Shown: positions 1-9,548, counted from the stretch's first letter. The stretch is 64,000 nt of DNA from Parasediminibacterium sp046546515 (GCF_046546515.1 NZ_JBKHKJ010000018.1:1-64000); one strand, 5' to 3'. Notes: generated from the letters alone by a model not told the origin. Made by a program: numbers and translations.

Positions 1-1322
1 TAATCCCATATTTCTCCCTTGCCATCAAGCCATAGTTTCACAGCTTCGGTGGTTACGCTTTTTGGCCTTTCTAATGGGAAAGCCAAGGCCCTATCCCAGC
101 ACAAGCTAGCAAGAACGCCCAACGCCCGGCTTACAGCAAAGAGAACCGTATAAAACTCATATTCTACCATGCCGTAGTGTACCAGTAATGCACCACTATG
201 CGCATCTACATTTGGCCATGGGTTTTTTATTTTGCCTAGCGATTGCAAAATAGGTGGAACTGTTTCGTAAATATTCCAAACAGTGCGGCATAGCTTGTCT
301 TCTGGCATATGTTTTTTTCCAAACTCCATTTGGGCAGTAAACCTTGGGTCTGTTTTGCGCAGCACTGCATGGCCGTAGCCTGGTACCACCTTCCCGCCAG
401 TCAATGTATCTTGTACATACTTTTCAATTTGTTCTTTCGCTGGCAAGTCAGTATCTAGTTGTTCCTGCATTTCAAAAATCCATTTTATCACTTCCTGGTT
501 GGCCAAGCCATGCAACGGGCCAGCCAAGCCATTCATGCCTGCGGCATAAGAAAGATAAGGATCGCTCAATGCGCTGCCAACCAAGTGCGTGGTATGTGCA
601 GACACATTGCCCCCTTCATGGTCAGCATGTATGGTCATGTATAACCGCATCAGTTCTTTAAAGCCCTCGTCGTCATACCCTAGCATGTGAGCAAAATTGC
701 CAGACCAGTCCAGCAAGCCATTTGGGTTGATATGTTCGTTGTTTTTATACTTCCTTCTATATATATATGCGGCAAGTCGTGGCAAGCGTGCAATCAAATC
801 CATTGAATCGTCAAAAACAACGCTCCAGTAGTCTTTCTTGTTCATGCCTTTTGCATACTCTTTTGCAAAGACACCTTCAGTTTGTAAGGCCATCACGCCA
901 ATTACAAACATGGTCATAGGATGGGTGGTAAGTGGAAGTGCGTCAATTGCTGCAAACACATGCGCTGGCACATGGCTGCGGCGCTGCCAAAAGCCAGTTA
1001 CATTTTCAACATCATTTTTAGTAGGCAGTTCGCCAATAAGCATCAAGTAAAACAAGCCCTCGGGCAATGGTTCGCCATCTTCAATAAATTGTGGCAGTTT
1101 TTCCTGTAATTCAGGTATGGAATAACCCCTGAAACGGATGCCTTCTTGTGCATCCAGCAAACTTGTTTCCGTAACCAAGCCTGTAATGCCCCTCATCCCT
1201 TGATAAGCCTGTGCCAATGTAACTTCTCCAATTTTTTTGTTGCCATGTTCCTTTAGTAATTCTTTAATAACTGTACTTTCAGCATCAGCCTTTGCTTTAA
1301 ACCGCTCTTTTAATAATTCCAT
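1..1322 (-). CDS. gltA: Citrate synthase, mitochondrial-like type, partial at the window edge
   Basis: Condenses oxaloacetate and acetyl-CoA to citrate in the TCA cycle, in the cytoplasm. The frame opens at an ATG at 1322 and stays open to the window edge, giving about 440 residues, so only a short C-terminal piece is missing. The three catalytic residues of the family are visible: His in GPLHGLANQE (about residue 270), His in GYGHAVLRKTDPR (about 315) and Asp in NVDAHSG (about 370). The spacing matches pig-heart-type enzymes rather than the E. coli hexameric type. The gene stands alone; 1.4 kb of non-coding DNA lies upstream. Identification is secure. Confidence 0.96.
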   Translation of the reverse strand, partial: MELLKERFKAKADAESTVIKELLKEHGNKKIGEVTLAQAYQGMRGITGLVTETSLLDAQEGIRFRGYSIPELQEKLPQFIEDGEPLPEGLFYLMLIGELPTKNDVENVTGFWQRRSHVPAHVFAAIDALPLTTHPMTMFVIGVMALQTEGVFAKEYAKGMNKKDYWSVVFDDSMDLIARLPRLAAYIYRRKYKNNEHINPNGLLDWSGNFAHMLGYDDEGFKELMRLYMTIHADHEGGNVSAHTTHLVGSALSDPYLSYAAGMNGLAGPLHGLANQEVIKWIFEMQEQLDTDLPAKEQIEKYVQDTLTGGKVVPGYGHAVLRKTDPRFTAQMEFGKKHMPEDKLCRTVWNIYETVPPILQSLGKIKNPWPNVDAHSGALLVHYGMVEYEFYTVLFAVSRALGVLASLCWDRALAFPLERPKSVTTEAVKLWLDGKGEIWD

Positions 1323-1826
1323 TGTCCTTTATTGTTTATAGTATTTGAGTTCCTGATTTACAAACTATACTTCCTTTAGCTTCTTTGCCTGTTGGATTTT
1401 TTAAACTAAACAATATTTTGTACAAAAAATACCATGATTGTGTATTTTAAACACATTAATAAGTTCATTTACCCACCATTCCATGGGAGTTTTACGATTT
1501 TTTTAAGACTGCGATAAAGATAAAAGAACTTTCAATTGAACAGCAAAAGAAAAAAAGAAAGATGTGGATTATTTGTTGAACAATGGGTTCAGCAAACGTT
1601 GCCGCTGAAAATTAAGGCATTTTTTTTTTGATACATGTCAGCTTTATTGCCTCTTAGGCATAAAAACTCAAAAAAAGCTAACAATTAAAAAAAAGAAAGA
1701 TTTACAGTGGGAAATAATGTTGCCCTTCATGCATTTCAAAATTTCGCCTTTTTTTTATTTGGCAGAAGTACGAAATATTTAATCCTGCTAATATTTAATT
1801 CATTGCCATGCTCTTTGCTGTCCAGC

Positions 1827-1891
1827 AAACATCCTATATGGGGGCATTTTTGGATGCTCATGGGGGCATATTTCCCCCATATAGGATGTTT
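1827..1891. repeat. Perfect 18-bp inverted repeat with 29-nt spacer
   Basis: The left arm AAACATCCTATATGGGGG (1827-1844) is exactly complementary to 1874-1891. The spacer carries a further partial copy of the ATGGGGGCAT motif. It is too far from either flanking gene to be an obvious terminator, so it may be a REP-like or small mobile remnant. Confidence 0.8.
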
Positions 1892-2003
1892 ATTTTGGGC
1901 TATATACCTAGGCATGCGAATTTTACATTAAAGGAGCAACTAAAGGCATCTTGGCCTTGCCTCCCGCATCAGATGTTAGTTAGCTTAGAAAAATGATAAT
2001 CCA

Positions 2004-2107
2004 CCATCAAAATCTTATCAGTTTCTTATCAATAAATTATTATTCTATTATAATAAAACTATCATTCCATTATCAACACATTATCATAAAATTCACTTAA
2101 ATTATCA
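2004..2107. repeat. TTATCA array with 11-bp period
   Basis: Hexamers matching TTATCA in at least 4-5 of 6 positions start at 2004, 2015, 2026, 2037, 2048, 2059, 2070 and 2081, that is, exactly every 11 bp. One weaker unit follows, then a last exact copy at 2102, one base out of phase. Five copies are exact on this strand. The period equals about one helical turn, so same-face protein binding is one possibility. No replication gene is adjacent. Confidence 0.75.
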
Positions 2108-2387
2108 TAAAAATGAGGCTTAAAAAACACAAATAGTTGAATATCAATTAGTTACATGCAAAAAAGGGAAATAGCAAAAAAATAAATCACTAAAAAATAA
2201 GAAAATAACCTATTTCAAATCTCCGCTAAGCTCTTCGCATTCCCTCCCTTATTCTTACCCCCCTCTCCTTTTGGAGCTAGAGTATATAAACATCTTTTTT
2301 AGTTCTTTTAGTGTAAGCAAAATAAATAGATGCAAGGGAAATCTATCATAAAATCACTTGCATTTTGTCAAGTTTTGGCTCCCCCTC

Positions 2388-2490
2388 GCCTTTGTTCTTG
2401 CTCCCTCTCCCTTCGGAGAGGGCTGGGGTGAGGTCGGGGGTTGGGGGTGAGGTCTTCACACTAGCCTTTGGAGAGGGTTTGGGTGAGGTC
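2388..2490. repeat. GC-rich dispersed repeat with CCCTCTCC hairpins
   Basis: An island of GC-rich sequence in AT-rich DNA, with a hairpin at 2403-2422 (CCCTCTCC-cttc-GGAGAGGG) followed by GGGGTGAGG-type tails repeated three times. Related text occurs at about 2255-2275. This type of intergenic repeat is widespread in Bacteroidota; its function is unknown. Confidence 0.65.
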
Positions 2491-2736
2491 AGGATTTAGG
2501 CTGGGGTTTTCACAATCTTATAGTAATGCTTCTTCTAAATAAAAAGTGCAGATTTGAAATGAAACCGATGCCCTGCAAGCGTTTTATATTGATATTGACC
2601 TGTTAGATTTGGCAAGTTTTGGAGAGTTAACAAATAAAAAAACTGTAGTTCAATGAAAAACTTTTATAACTCAGAATATTACTTAAATAATAACAATATT
2701 TTTTCTACTTTTATGCAACAATAAACGATTGATTGT

Positions 2737-4143
2737 ATGAAAAGAAACTTTACATCCTTGTTATGCCTGTTAGCAATTGCCCCACTTACAGGTTTTTCTC
2801 AGAACATTTTTAGTGGTGAAAGGGTACAAATTGTAGGCTCATTCCAAGGCTACACCACCACACCCTATGGAACAGACTACCGCACCACCACTTACAGGCG
2901 GGTATCGATAGATACCTCAAACCCTACCGATGGCCGAGGGCAATGGGCAACCACCATCAATGTGCAAACAACCAATGGTGATGTATTGCCTATGAACATG
3001 CCCGGTGGCGGCGGCGCTGGATTTTTATTTATAACTGGCCCTACAAGCTCGCCTTATCAAAACAAGTGGGCTTTCAATGGCGTAGGCCAAGCAGCATTGA
3101 ATGGCATTAACACTGTTGTGTACAATGGCACTACAGACATGGGGCTAAATATGGGATCTGCTGGCTATTATACTTTTGTATTTAACGATGCTGGCTATAG
3201 CAACACCAACGCTAAATTTTTTGTTGGGGTAACAGACACTGTTCCTGTTACACCAAAGCGTGCTAGTGAATCTCTTGTATTTTTATTAAACGGCAACAAC
3301 GATAGTGTCGTTGTTATCAATGTTGTTGTTAATACCAAGCCTTCGGCCAATGAAAATATATTCGTCCGTTATACAAAAAACATTTCAGGAGATTTTTCAG
3401 GGAAAGATTCTACTTTCATTACCCGAGCCATCCCCAGTTCTGATACTACTTTTTCTGCAACAGTGCCTCCTCATGTAAAGTATTATGTATTTACCAGCAC
3501 TGTTAGCTTGGCAACACTTTCAACCACAACGGAAAGCAATAAATCGCTGGCAGCCATAAGGTACGACGACAATGCTGGCAAGGACTATATCACCCTTTCG
3601 GGGTTACCTGTTGCACTTAGTGCTTTTGATGGCCAATTAAGCAACAATACCATTGCCCTTTCATGGAAAACAGCCACGGAAGTAAACACCGCAAGCTTTG
3701 AAATTGAAAAACTAGACGGCACCTGGAAAAAACTAGGCATTGTAGCTGCCGCCAACAAACCCAATGGAAGCACTTATACATTCATTGACAAAAATTTACT
3801 CGCAGTAAATACCTACCGATTAAAATCAATAGATAAAGATGGCTTGTTTGTATATAGCAAAGTAGTTGTTGTGAATGCACCAAACAACAAAGAATCCATA
3901 CGGGTTTACCCAACAGTTATTAAAGGTAGGCAAGTAAACATTGCATTAAACAGGTTAACCGCAGGAAAAGCAAATATTAGCCTTGTAGCACTTGACGGCA
4001 GGGTAATGCAAAGAAGTACCCTCAGTATATCTGCTGGCAGCACATTGCTTCCTTATACTATGCCAAGCCTGCCTAGGGGCAACTATATCATTAAAGTAGA
4101 AACAGAGGCCAACAAACAATCTTTTAAAGTAGTGGTGCAATAA
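2737..4143 (+). CDS. Secreted protein with type IX secretion-type C-terminal domain
   Basis: 468 residues. Residues 1-21 form a Sec signal peptide ending at FSQ. The N-terminal two thirds are Thr/Asn-rich and beta-like, with no recognised catalytic motif. From about residue 290 a module seen in many Bacteroidota surface proteins begins (LPVALSAFDGQL, then SWKTATEVNTASFEIEK). The last 80 residues (IRVYPTVIKGRQVNI to NYIIKVE.....FKVVVQ) resemble the T9SS type A sorting domain that directs export across the outer membrane. The specific function is unknown. A strong hairpin follows the stop codon. Confidence 0.85.
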   Translation: MKRNFTSLLCLLAIAPLTGFSQNIFSGERVQIVGSFQGYTTTPYGTDYRTTTYRRVSIDTSNPTDGRGQWATTINVQTTNGDVLPMNMPGGGGAGFLFITGPTSSPYQNKWAFNGVGQAALNGINTVVYNGTTDMGLNMGSAGYYTFVFNDAGYSNTNAKFFVGVTDTVPVTPKRASESLVFLLNGNNDSVVVINVVVNTKPSANENIFVRYTKNISGDFSGKDSTFITRAIPSSDTTFSATVPPHVKYYVFTSTVSLATLSTTTESNKSLAAIRYDDNAGKDYITLSGLPVALSAFDGQLSNNTIALSWKTATEVNTASFEIEKLDGTWKKLGIVAAANKPNGSTYTFIDKNLLAVNTYRLKSIDKDGLFVYSKVVVVNAPNNKESIRVYPTVIKGRQVNIALNRLTAGKANISLVALDGRVMQRSTLSISAGSTLLPYTMPSLPRGNYIIKVETEANKQSFKVVVQ

Positions 4144-4195
4144 GGAAGGTTTTTAAAACAATGCTCCCTATTTTTTATAAAGTCAATTTATAAAT

Positions 4196-4250
4196 AACAA
4201 ATAAAGGGGTACAATTTTTCAATTGAAAAAATTGTACCCCTTTATTTGTT
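4196..4250 (+). terminator. Long near-perfect hairpin after the secreted-protein gene
   Basis: 55-bp palindrome with arms AACAAATAAAGGGGTACAAT and its complement around CAATTG, with one unpaired base near the centre. It lies 53 bp after the stop at 4143 and ends in a T-rich run, consistent with an intrinsic terminator. Confidence 0.8.
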
Positions 4251-4356
4251 GGCTTTCTACCCAACTTTGCCAATATTCTTACAGTTGCACTATTACATCC
4301 TTGGATTATTAACACTGTATAATGTATATTTCAATTTGTATCAAGTAAATTTATTT

Positions 4357-6090
4357 ATGAAGAAAAGTTTATTATGCCTAGGTGCTATCGGCCTGCAATT
4401 ATTAACTGCACAATTGGTAAATGCACAAAGCAAAACAGCTATTGTAGGTGCTGGCAAAGCAGTTGACCCCTACAACTACGCAATTGTAAAAACAGCTGAA
4501 TTTAAAAACGGGTCTGTTAGCTGTGCCCACCCCTTAGCTAGCATGGTAGGCGCAAGTATCATGAAACAAGGTGGCAACGCATTTGATGCCGCCATTGCAG
4601 TACAGTTCGCCTTGGCAGTTGTTTACCCAGCGGCAGGCAATATTGGTGGCGGCGGTTTTTTGGTAGCCCGCACCAAGGAAGGAAAAAACATATCCATCGA
4701 TTTTAGGGAAACAGCTCCTGGCAAAGCTACTAAAGACATGTACTTAGACAAAGATGGCAATGCCATAACCAAACTATCTAAACTTGGGGCTTTGGCTAAT
4801 GGTGTACCGGGAACTGTAGCAGGTGCATTTGAAATTTTGAAATATGCCAAGCTACCTATCAGCACATTAATACAGCCTGCTATCGATATTGCCGAGTTTG
4901 GTTTTGTAATTTCTGAAAAAGAAGCAAAAGGACTAAATGGCACAAAAGAGTCTTTTGTAAAAAATAGTACTATGCCTAGTGCTTATGTAAAAGAAACCAT
5001 TTGGAAAACAGGCGACACCTTGGTTAATAAAGACCTTGCCGAGACCCTCAAAAGAATAAGAGACAACGGCCAAAAAGGATTTTATGAAGGCAAAACAGCA
5101 CAGTTAATAGTGGATGAAATGAACCGTGGCAATGGCATTATCAGCTTGCAAGACCTGAAAGACTACAAAGCAAAAAGCCGCACAGCCCTCCAGTTCGACT
5201 ATAAAGGCTACACCATTATTGGTATGCCGCCACCAAGCAGTGGCGGTATTATTATTTGGCAGATGATGAAAATGATTGAGAACAGGAACATTGCCCAGTA
5301 TGGCTTTCAAAGCCCTAAAGCCGTGCAATTGATGATTGAAGTAGAGCGCAGGGCTTATGCCGACCGTGCCGAGCATCTTGGCGACCCTGATTTTTGGAAA
5401 GTGCCTATGAAAACACTGAGCGACAATACTTACTTGGCCAAACGCATGGAAGATTATGACAGCACTAAAGCCACGCCTAGCAAAGACATAAAAGCAGGTA
5501 CTATACATGAAAGCAATGAAACCACACACATTAGCATCTTTGACAAAGAGGGCAACATGGTAAGCGTAACCACAACACTCAACGGTGGCTATGGCAACAG
5601 GACGGTGATTGGCGGCGCAGGGTTTATCATGAACAATGAAATGGACGATTTTAGTGTGAAGCCCGGTACGCCCAATATGTTTGGGGCATTAGGCGGTACC
5701 GCCAATGCTATAGAGCCACACAAAAGGATGCTTAGCTCCATGTCGCCTACGTTGGTTTTAAAAAATAACAAGCCATATATTGTAGCTGGCACGCCAGGCG
5801 GCACTACCATACCTACATCTGTTTTTCAAACGCTGGTAAACATGCTGGAGTTTAACATGAACGCAGAAGATGCGGTGAACAAGCCAAAATTCCACCACCA
5901 GTGGATGCCCGACCAAGTAGATTTTGAGCCTACATTTAATAAAGACACAAAAACAGCCTTGGAAGCAATGGGCTATAAAATGACGCCCCGTGCCCAACTT
6001 GGCCGCACAGAAGTTATACGCATATTGCCTGATGGCAAGAAAGAAACTGCCGCCGACAAGCGTGGGGACGATAGCGTAGCGGGGTATTAA
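4357..6090 (+). CDS. ggt: Gamma-glutamyltransferase
   Basis: Cleaves gamma-glutamyl bonds of glutathione and transfers the glutamyl group to water or amino acids, in the periplasm. The start at 4357 is preferred because it gives a clean signal peptide (MKKSLLCLGAIGLQ to NAQ, 24 residues); an upstream in-frame start at 4246 would place a non-signal extension before it and falls inside the preceding terminator. The autoprocessing nucleophile is Thr389 in NETTHISIF, where the proenzyme splits into large and small subunits. NNEMDDFS and SSMSPTLVL further on are family motifs. At 577 residues it has full length. Single gene, followed by a hairpin. Confidence 0.95.
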   Translation: MKKSLLCLGAIGLQLLTAQLVNAQSKTAIVGAGKAVDPYNYAIVKTAEFKNGSVSCAHPLASMVGASIMKQGGNAFDAAIAVQFALAVVYPAAGNIGGGGFLVARTKEGKNISIDFRETAPGKATKDMYLDKDGNAITKLSKLGALANGVPGTVAGAFEILKYAKLPISTLIQPAIDIAEFGFVISEKEAKGLNGTKESFVKNSTMPSAYVKETIWKTGDTLVNKDLAETLKRIRDNGQKGFYEGKTAQLIVDEMNRGNGIISLQDLKDYKAKSRTALQFDYKGYTIIGMPPPSSGGIIIWQMMKMIENRNIAQYGFQSPKAVQLMIEVERRAYADRAEHLGDPDFWKVPMKTLSDNTYLAKRMEDYDSTKATPSKDIKAGTIHESNETTHISIFDKEGNMVSVTTTLNGGYGNRTVIGGAGFIMNNEMDDFSVKPGTPNMFGALGGTANAIEPHKRMLSSMSPTLVLKNNKPYIVAGTPGGTTIPTSVFQTLVNMLEFNMNAEDAVNKPKFHHQWMPDQVDFEPTFNKDTKTALEAMGYKMTPRAQLGRTEVIRILPDGKKETAADKRGDDSVAGY

Positions 6091-6125
6091 AATAATCAGC
6101 TTAATGATTACTAGCTTATAATGAT

Positions 6126-6177
6126 AAAATGTAAAAGGATGGGCTTTTTAATTAAAAGTCCATCCTTTTACATTTTT
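6126..6177 (+). terminator. Hairpin terminator after ggt
   Basis: Arms AAAATGTAAAAGGATGG (6126-6142) and its complement ending at 6176 pair with one mismatch near the loop and run into T residues. It lies between the convergent ggt and osmC-family genes and may serve both. Confidence 0.8.
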
Positions 6178-6229
6178 CCTAGCCGTTGGTGTCTCACCAA
6201 CAGCTAAGAAAATTCATAACTCATAATTT

Positions 6230-6640
6230 TTAATTCCCCCACTTAAACTGTATATCCAATTCCATATCCGGGTGCAGGCTTCTTTCCACGGGGCATGTGC
6301 GGGCTACCCTTTCCAGTATTTCTTTTTGGTGGTCATCTGCCACAATCCCTTTTGCAAGATACACATGGGCTTTAATACCGCCTATCCTTCTTGGTTCTAC
6401 CTTCATTATTTTGGTAATTTCCACACTGCTACCCTCGAGGTTAATGCCCATGGTCTCTGCCTTAATGCCCATGGTGGTAAGCATACAACTGCCTAAAGCC
6501 GTGGCTACCATATCGGTAGGGCTAAACCTTTCCCCTTTGCCATGGTTATCTACTGGCGCATCGTTTTCTATTATAGACCCACTAAGCGTATGTTTCATTT
6601 CAGTTCTTAACGCCCCTTTATAAATTACGGTTGATGTCAT
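6230..6640 (-). CDS. OsmC family peroxiredoxin-like protein
   Basis: 136 residues from the ATG at 6640; a longer reading to 6799 would add a poorly conserved stretch overlapping the next gene's start. OsmC/Ohr proteins reduce organic or lipid hydroperoxides with a pair of cysteines. Both are visible: Cys52 in ATALGSCMLTTMG and Cys116 in VARTCPVERSL, with the typical FSPTDMVATALG helix before the first. It is closer to YhfA/OsmC-type proteins than to a named enzyme, so no symbol is given. It is divergent from the gene at 6684 with 43 bp between the starts. Confidence 0.9.
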   Translation of the reverse strand: MTSTVIYKGALRTEMKHTLSGSIIENDAPVDNHGKGERFSPTDMVATALGSCMLTTMGIKAETMGINLEGSSVEITKIMKVEPRRIGGIKAHVYLAKGIVADDHQKEILERVARTCPVERSLHPDMELDIQFKWGN

Positions 6641-6683
6641 TGTATTAATTTTACATAAATTTACAATTACAAATATATACGTC

Positions 6684-7514
6684 GTGAAGCATTTTGTTAC
6701 AGCAATACTTATTATAGTCCCTTTTTTGTTATTGGCACAAAGCCAGCCTACCACTACTACCTCCACCAGCACAAGGAAACAACGTGCAGCAGCCCGCAAG
6801 GCGCATATTGACGAACTGATAAAACAAGAAGAGGAAGGTGCTTTAATTTATCAAAAACAAGGGCTTTTTGGGTTGAAATTCAATACCGATGGGTTTGATT
6901 TCCTGTATGAGCATGGCAAGTACAAGACCATTACCAAAACAAATATATGGTGGCTGCAGCTAGGCGAAAGGAAACAACGCAACCAATACAAGCAGCAACC
7001 TTCCAGAGCAACCTACGCTGGCCTCGGCATTGCAACAGTAGGCAGTTCTTTTGCTTTAGGCAAAATAAACAACTTTTACCATTTACAGCTTGGCTTTGGC
7101 AAACAGCGGCTTATTGGCGGCAAAGGAAGCAAAAATGGCGTAGCTGTTTCTGCCATTTATGGTGGAGGGATTGTCGTTGGCATTTTAAAACCATATTATG
7201 TGCAGTACTATAATCAAACCACTGGCACACAGTCTGATATTAAAAGTACCGATTCAGCCTTTTTAGATGGGGGCAATATATTAGGTGCTTCTGGCTTCTC
7301 TAAAGGGCTAAATGAATTGCAGTTTGTGCCGGGTTTACATGCAAGGGGGGCAATAAGGTTTGACTATGCGCAATACAGGGAAATAGTATCGGCTTTGGAA
7401 GTAGGTGTTCAAGCCGAGTTTTATACCCAAAAAATACCATTATATGTCTTGAATACAGAACACAATCTGTTTTTCAATGCTTATGTTTCTATTGAATTTG
7501 GGAAAAGGAAATAA
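6684..7514 (+). CDS. Secreted or outer-membrane hypothetical protein
   Basis: 276 residues from a GTG start. Residues 1-19 (MKHFVTAILIIVPFLLLAQ) form a signal peptide, followed by a Thr/Ser linker and a basic helix (TRKQRAAARKAHIDELIKQEEEG). The remainder has alternating hydrophobic/aromatic strands and ends in an aromatic-rich strand (NAYVSIEFGKRK), compatible with a small beta-barrel or periplasmic beta protein. Not recognised as a named family; similar exported proteins occur in Chitinophagaceae. It stands alone. Confidence 0.75.
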   Translation: MKHFVTAILIIVPFLLLAQSQPTTTTSTSTRKQRAAARKAHIDELIKQEEEGALIYQKQGLFGLKFNTDGFDFLYEHGKYKTITKTNIWWLQLGERKQRNQYKQQPSRATYAGLGIATVGSSFALGKINNFYHLQLGFGKQRLIGGKGSKNGVAVSAIYGGGIVVGILKPYYVQYYNQTTGTQSDIKSTDSAFLDGGNILGASGFSKGLNELQFVPGLHARGAIRFDYAQYREIVSALEVGVQAEFYTQKIPLYVLNTEHNLFFNAYVSIEFGKRK

Positions 7515-7650
7515 AAAGAACTATTTGAATGGGAAGATGATGTTCCTTTGTTTTATAAATACCCTGTGAGTATTTGTTTTTGCCACAAAGAAAACCAAGT
7601 TTAAAAGGTATCTGGTAATATAAATCTAGTTCTTTTTTTCTTCTTCTTTC

Positions 7651-7690
7651 CTTCGTGCCACTTTGAGCTTTCGAGCCTTTGTGGCGAAAA
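7651..7690. repeat. Dispersed repeat copy (CTTCGTGCCACTTTGAGC type)
   Basis: One of at least five copies in this window of an intergenic motif whose complement reads roughly GCCACAAAGGCTCGAAGGCT. Other copies: 8713-8748 (opposite orientation), 8800-8836, 16000-16028 and 18110-18149. All lie in intergenic or leader DNA of the core-genome part and none were seen in the island. Confidence 0.7.
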
Positions 7691-7774
7691 AACACTTGAG
7701 TAGAAAAAATACTTGTACACACGCAAAATAAAATGGCTTTGTTTTCGTTTACATAAGCAGTAAAAATACTTTTC

Positions 7775-8704
7775 ATGCAAGAATTACCTGTTGTTTCTGC
7801 TATACCTACTGATACAATTATTAAAAAGCCAAATTGGCTAAGGGTAAAATTGCCCATTGGCGAAAGCTATAAGCATGTGAGGGGGTTGGTTGACAATCAT
7901 AAATTACATACTATATGCGAAAGCGGCAATTGCCCCAACATGGGGGAATGCTGGGGTGAAGGCACCGCTACTTTCATGATACTGGGCAATGTATGCACCC
8001 GTAGCTGCGCATTCTGTGCAGTGGCAACAGGCCGCCCAGAAGCTGTGGACTGGGACGAACCGCAACGCGTGGCAGAGGCCATACACCTAATGAGGGTGAA
8101 ACATGCCGTGATTACCAGTGTGGACAGGGACGAGCTGAAAGATGGTGGGTCTATTATATGGCACAACACCATAAAAGCCGTAAAAGCACTGAACCCTAAC
8201 ACTACTTTAGAGACTTTAATCCCAGATTTCAGGGGATTTGCAGACCAGATACAACGCATTATAGACGCTGCCCCGGAAGTGGTGAGCCACAACATGGAAA
8301 CAGTGGAGCAAAACACTCGGAAGGTAAGGATACAGGCAAAATACCGCAGAAGCCTAGATGTGCTAAGGATATTGAAAGAAGGCGGGATGCGCACCAAGAC
8401 GGGCATGATGCTAGGCATTGGCGAAACAAAAGACGAAGTAATAGAAAGTATGGAGCATTTGCGTGCCGTGGACGTGGATGTGCTTACGCTAGGGCAATAC
8501 CTGCAACCTACCAAAAAACATTTGCCTGTGCAGCGCTATGTGCATCCTGACGAGTTTGCAGAGTTAAGGGAAATAGGCTATGAGCTAGGTTTCGATTATG
8601 TAGAAAGTGGCCCACTGGTACGCTCATCTTACCACAGCGAAAAGCATGTTTACCAAGGCTACGGCAGGAACAAATGGATGGATGAAAAGCGAATAGCAGT
8701 GTAG
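7775..8704 (+). CDS. lipA: Lipoyl synthase
   Basis: Radical-SAM enzyme that inserts two sulfur atoms into protein-bound octanoyl chains to make lipoate for 2-oxoacid dehydrogenases and the glycine cleavage system. 309 residues, normal length. The auxiliary cluster ligands are Cys48, Cys53 and Cys59 (CESGNCPNMGEC), the radical-SAM cluster ligands Cys74, Cys78 and Cys81 (CTRSCAFC), and the C-terminal GPLVRSSYHSEK supplies the conserved serine. A spaced pair of inverted dispersed repeats (8713-8836) follows and could act as a terminator. Confidence 0.97.
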   Translation: MQELPVVSAIPTDTIIKKPNWLRVKLPIGESYKHVRGLVDNHKLHTICESGNCPNMGECWGEGTATFMILGNVCTRSCAFCAVATGRPEAVDWDEPQRVAEAIHLMRVKHAVITSVDRDELKDGGSIIWHNTIKAVKALNPNTTLETLIPDFRGFADQIQRIIDAAPEVVSHNMETVEQNTRKVRIQAKYRRSLDVLRILKEGGMRTKTGMMLGIGETKDEVIESMEHLRAVDVDVLTLGQYLQPTKKHLPVQRYVHPDEFAELREIGYELGFDYVESGPLVRSSYHSEKHVYQGYGRNKWMDEKRIAV

Positions 8705-8712
8705 GATTATAT

Positions 8713-8836
8713 AGCTTCAAAGGCTCGAAGGCTCAAAGCAGCACTAAGAAAAAAAGAAAAGAAAATTATATGCTTCTGCCTACTTTTTTCTTTTTAACCT
8801 TTGGGCTTCTTTGAGTCTTCGAGCCTTTGTGGCAAA
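8713..8836. repeat. Inverted pair of dispersed repeats downstream of lipA
   Basis: 8713-8748 (GCTTCAAAGGCTCGAAGGCT) and 8800-8836 (TTTGAGTCTTCGAGCCTTTG) are opposite copies of the dispersed repeat family and can pair across a loop of about 50 nt. The position directly after lipA suggests a role in 3' end formation, which is inferred only. Confidence 0.6.
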
Positions 8837-8942
8837 ATAAAAAAATATTTTCATTTGCTTCATGTTATAAAGGTTACTTATTTTAGTACTGGGAATTATA
8901 ATAGAGAGTAAATAACTTTTCCATTCTCAACTTAAAAGTGCC

Positions 8943-9548
8943 ATGAAAATATATGTTGCCACGATAATAGCCCTTTTACTTTACACACAAGCTGCAAAAG
9001 CCCAAAAAATGGGTATTTACGACACCATAAAAGTATATGCCTATATCACGCCCCAAGGCGATACTATACCTAGTGGCAACTTGTGGCCAGTTATGGTAGA
9101 AACGAAAGTTTCTCCAAAATGGAAAAAATACTGGGTAGAATGGACAAGGTTGCGCAATGCAGTGTATGTTACCTACCCGTATGCAAAAGCAGCCAGCAGG
9201 ACTATCAATGAAATCAATGCACGGCTGGTAAACGTTACCGACAAAGACCTAAGAAAAGTCATCATCCACTCCAAAGAAGCTGAACTAAAAAAGCAGTTTG
9301 GCGATAAAATAACGCAGCTATCAGTTTACCAGGGCAAGGTATTAATGAAATTAATCTACAGGGAAACTGGCGATAATTGCTACGAAATCATTAAAGAATA
9401 CAAAGGGGGCTTCAATGCAGGCTTTTGGCAGTCGGTAGCGTTTGTTTTTGGCAGCAGCCTAAAACAAAACTATGATGCTACAGGCAACGACAAGGTAATG
9501 GAAGCCATTGTAAAAGATGTGGAAAGGATGTATGGGTATCATAGTTAG
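8943..9548 (+). CDS. DUF4294 family secreted protein
   Basis: 201 residues with a signal peptide (MKIYVATIIALLLYTQAAKAQ). The body has the signature order of DUF4294 proteins: WTRLRNAVYVTYPYAKAA, then LKKQFGDKITQLSVYQGKVLMKL, IYRETGDNCYEIIKEYKGG and a final NYDATGND. This is a Bacteroidota-specific family of unknown function, predicted periplasmic. It appears monocistronic, with about 75 bp to the convergent aat gene that contain short repeats of the TAAGTGGTAAGT type. Confidence 0.88.
   Translation: MKIYVATIIALLLYTQAAKAQKMGIYDTIKVYAYITPQGDTIPSGNLWPVMVETKVSPKWKKYWVEWTRLRNAVYVTYPYAKAASRTINEINARLVNVTDKDLRKVIIHSKEAELKKQFGDKITQLSVYQGKVLMKLIYRETGDNCYEIIKEYKGGFNAGFWQSVAFVFGSSLKQNYDATGNDKVMEAIVKDVERMYGYHS

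Larger units (their letters stand above)
1323..2736. other. 1.4-kb AT-rich intergenic region without a gene
   Basis: No convincing gene is seen between the divergent citrate synthase gene and the secreted-protein gene. Short frames at 1707-1931 and 1808-1996 lack recognisable protein character and run through an inverted repeat. The stretch does contain structure, listed separately: an 18-bp perfect inverted repeat, a TTATCA array with 11-bp spacing, and GC-rich dispersed repeats. Confidence 0.7.

Noticed and set aside
2004..2107. Chromosomal replication origin with DnaA boxes
   Set aside because: The units resemble but do not match TTATCCACA, and no dnaA, dnaN or other origin-linked gene is adjacent; evidence is too weak to call oriC.
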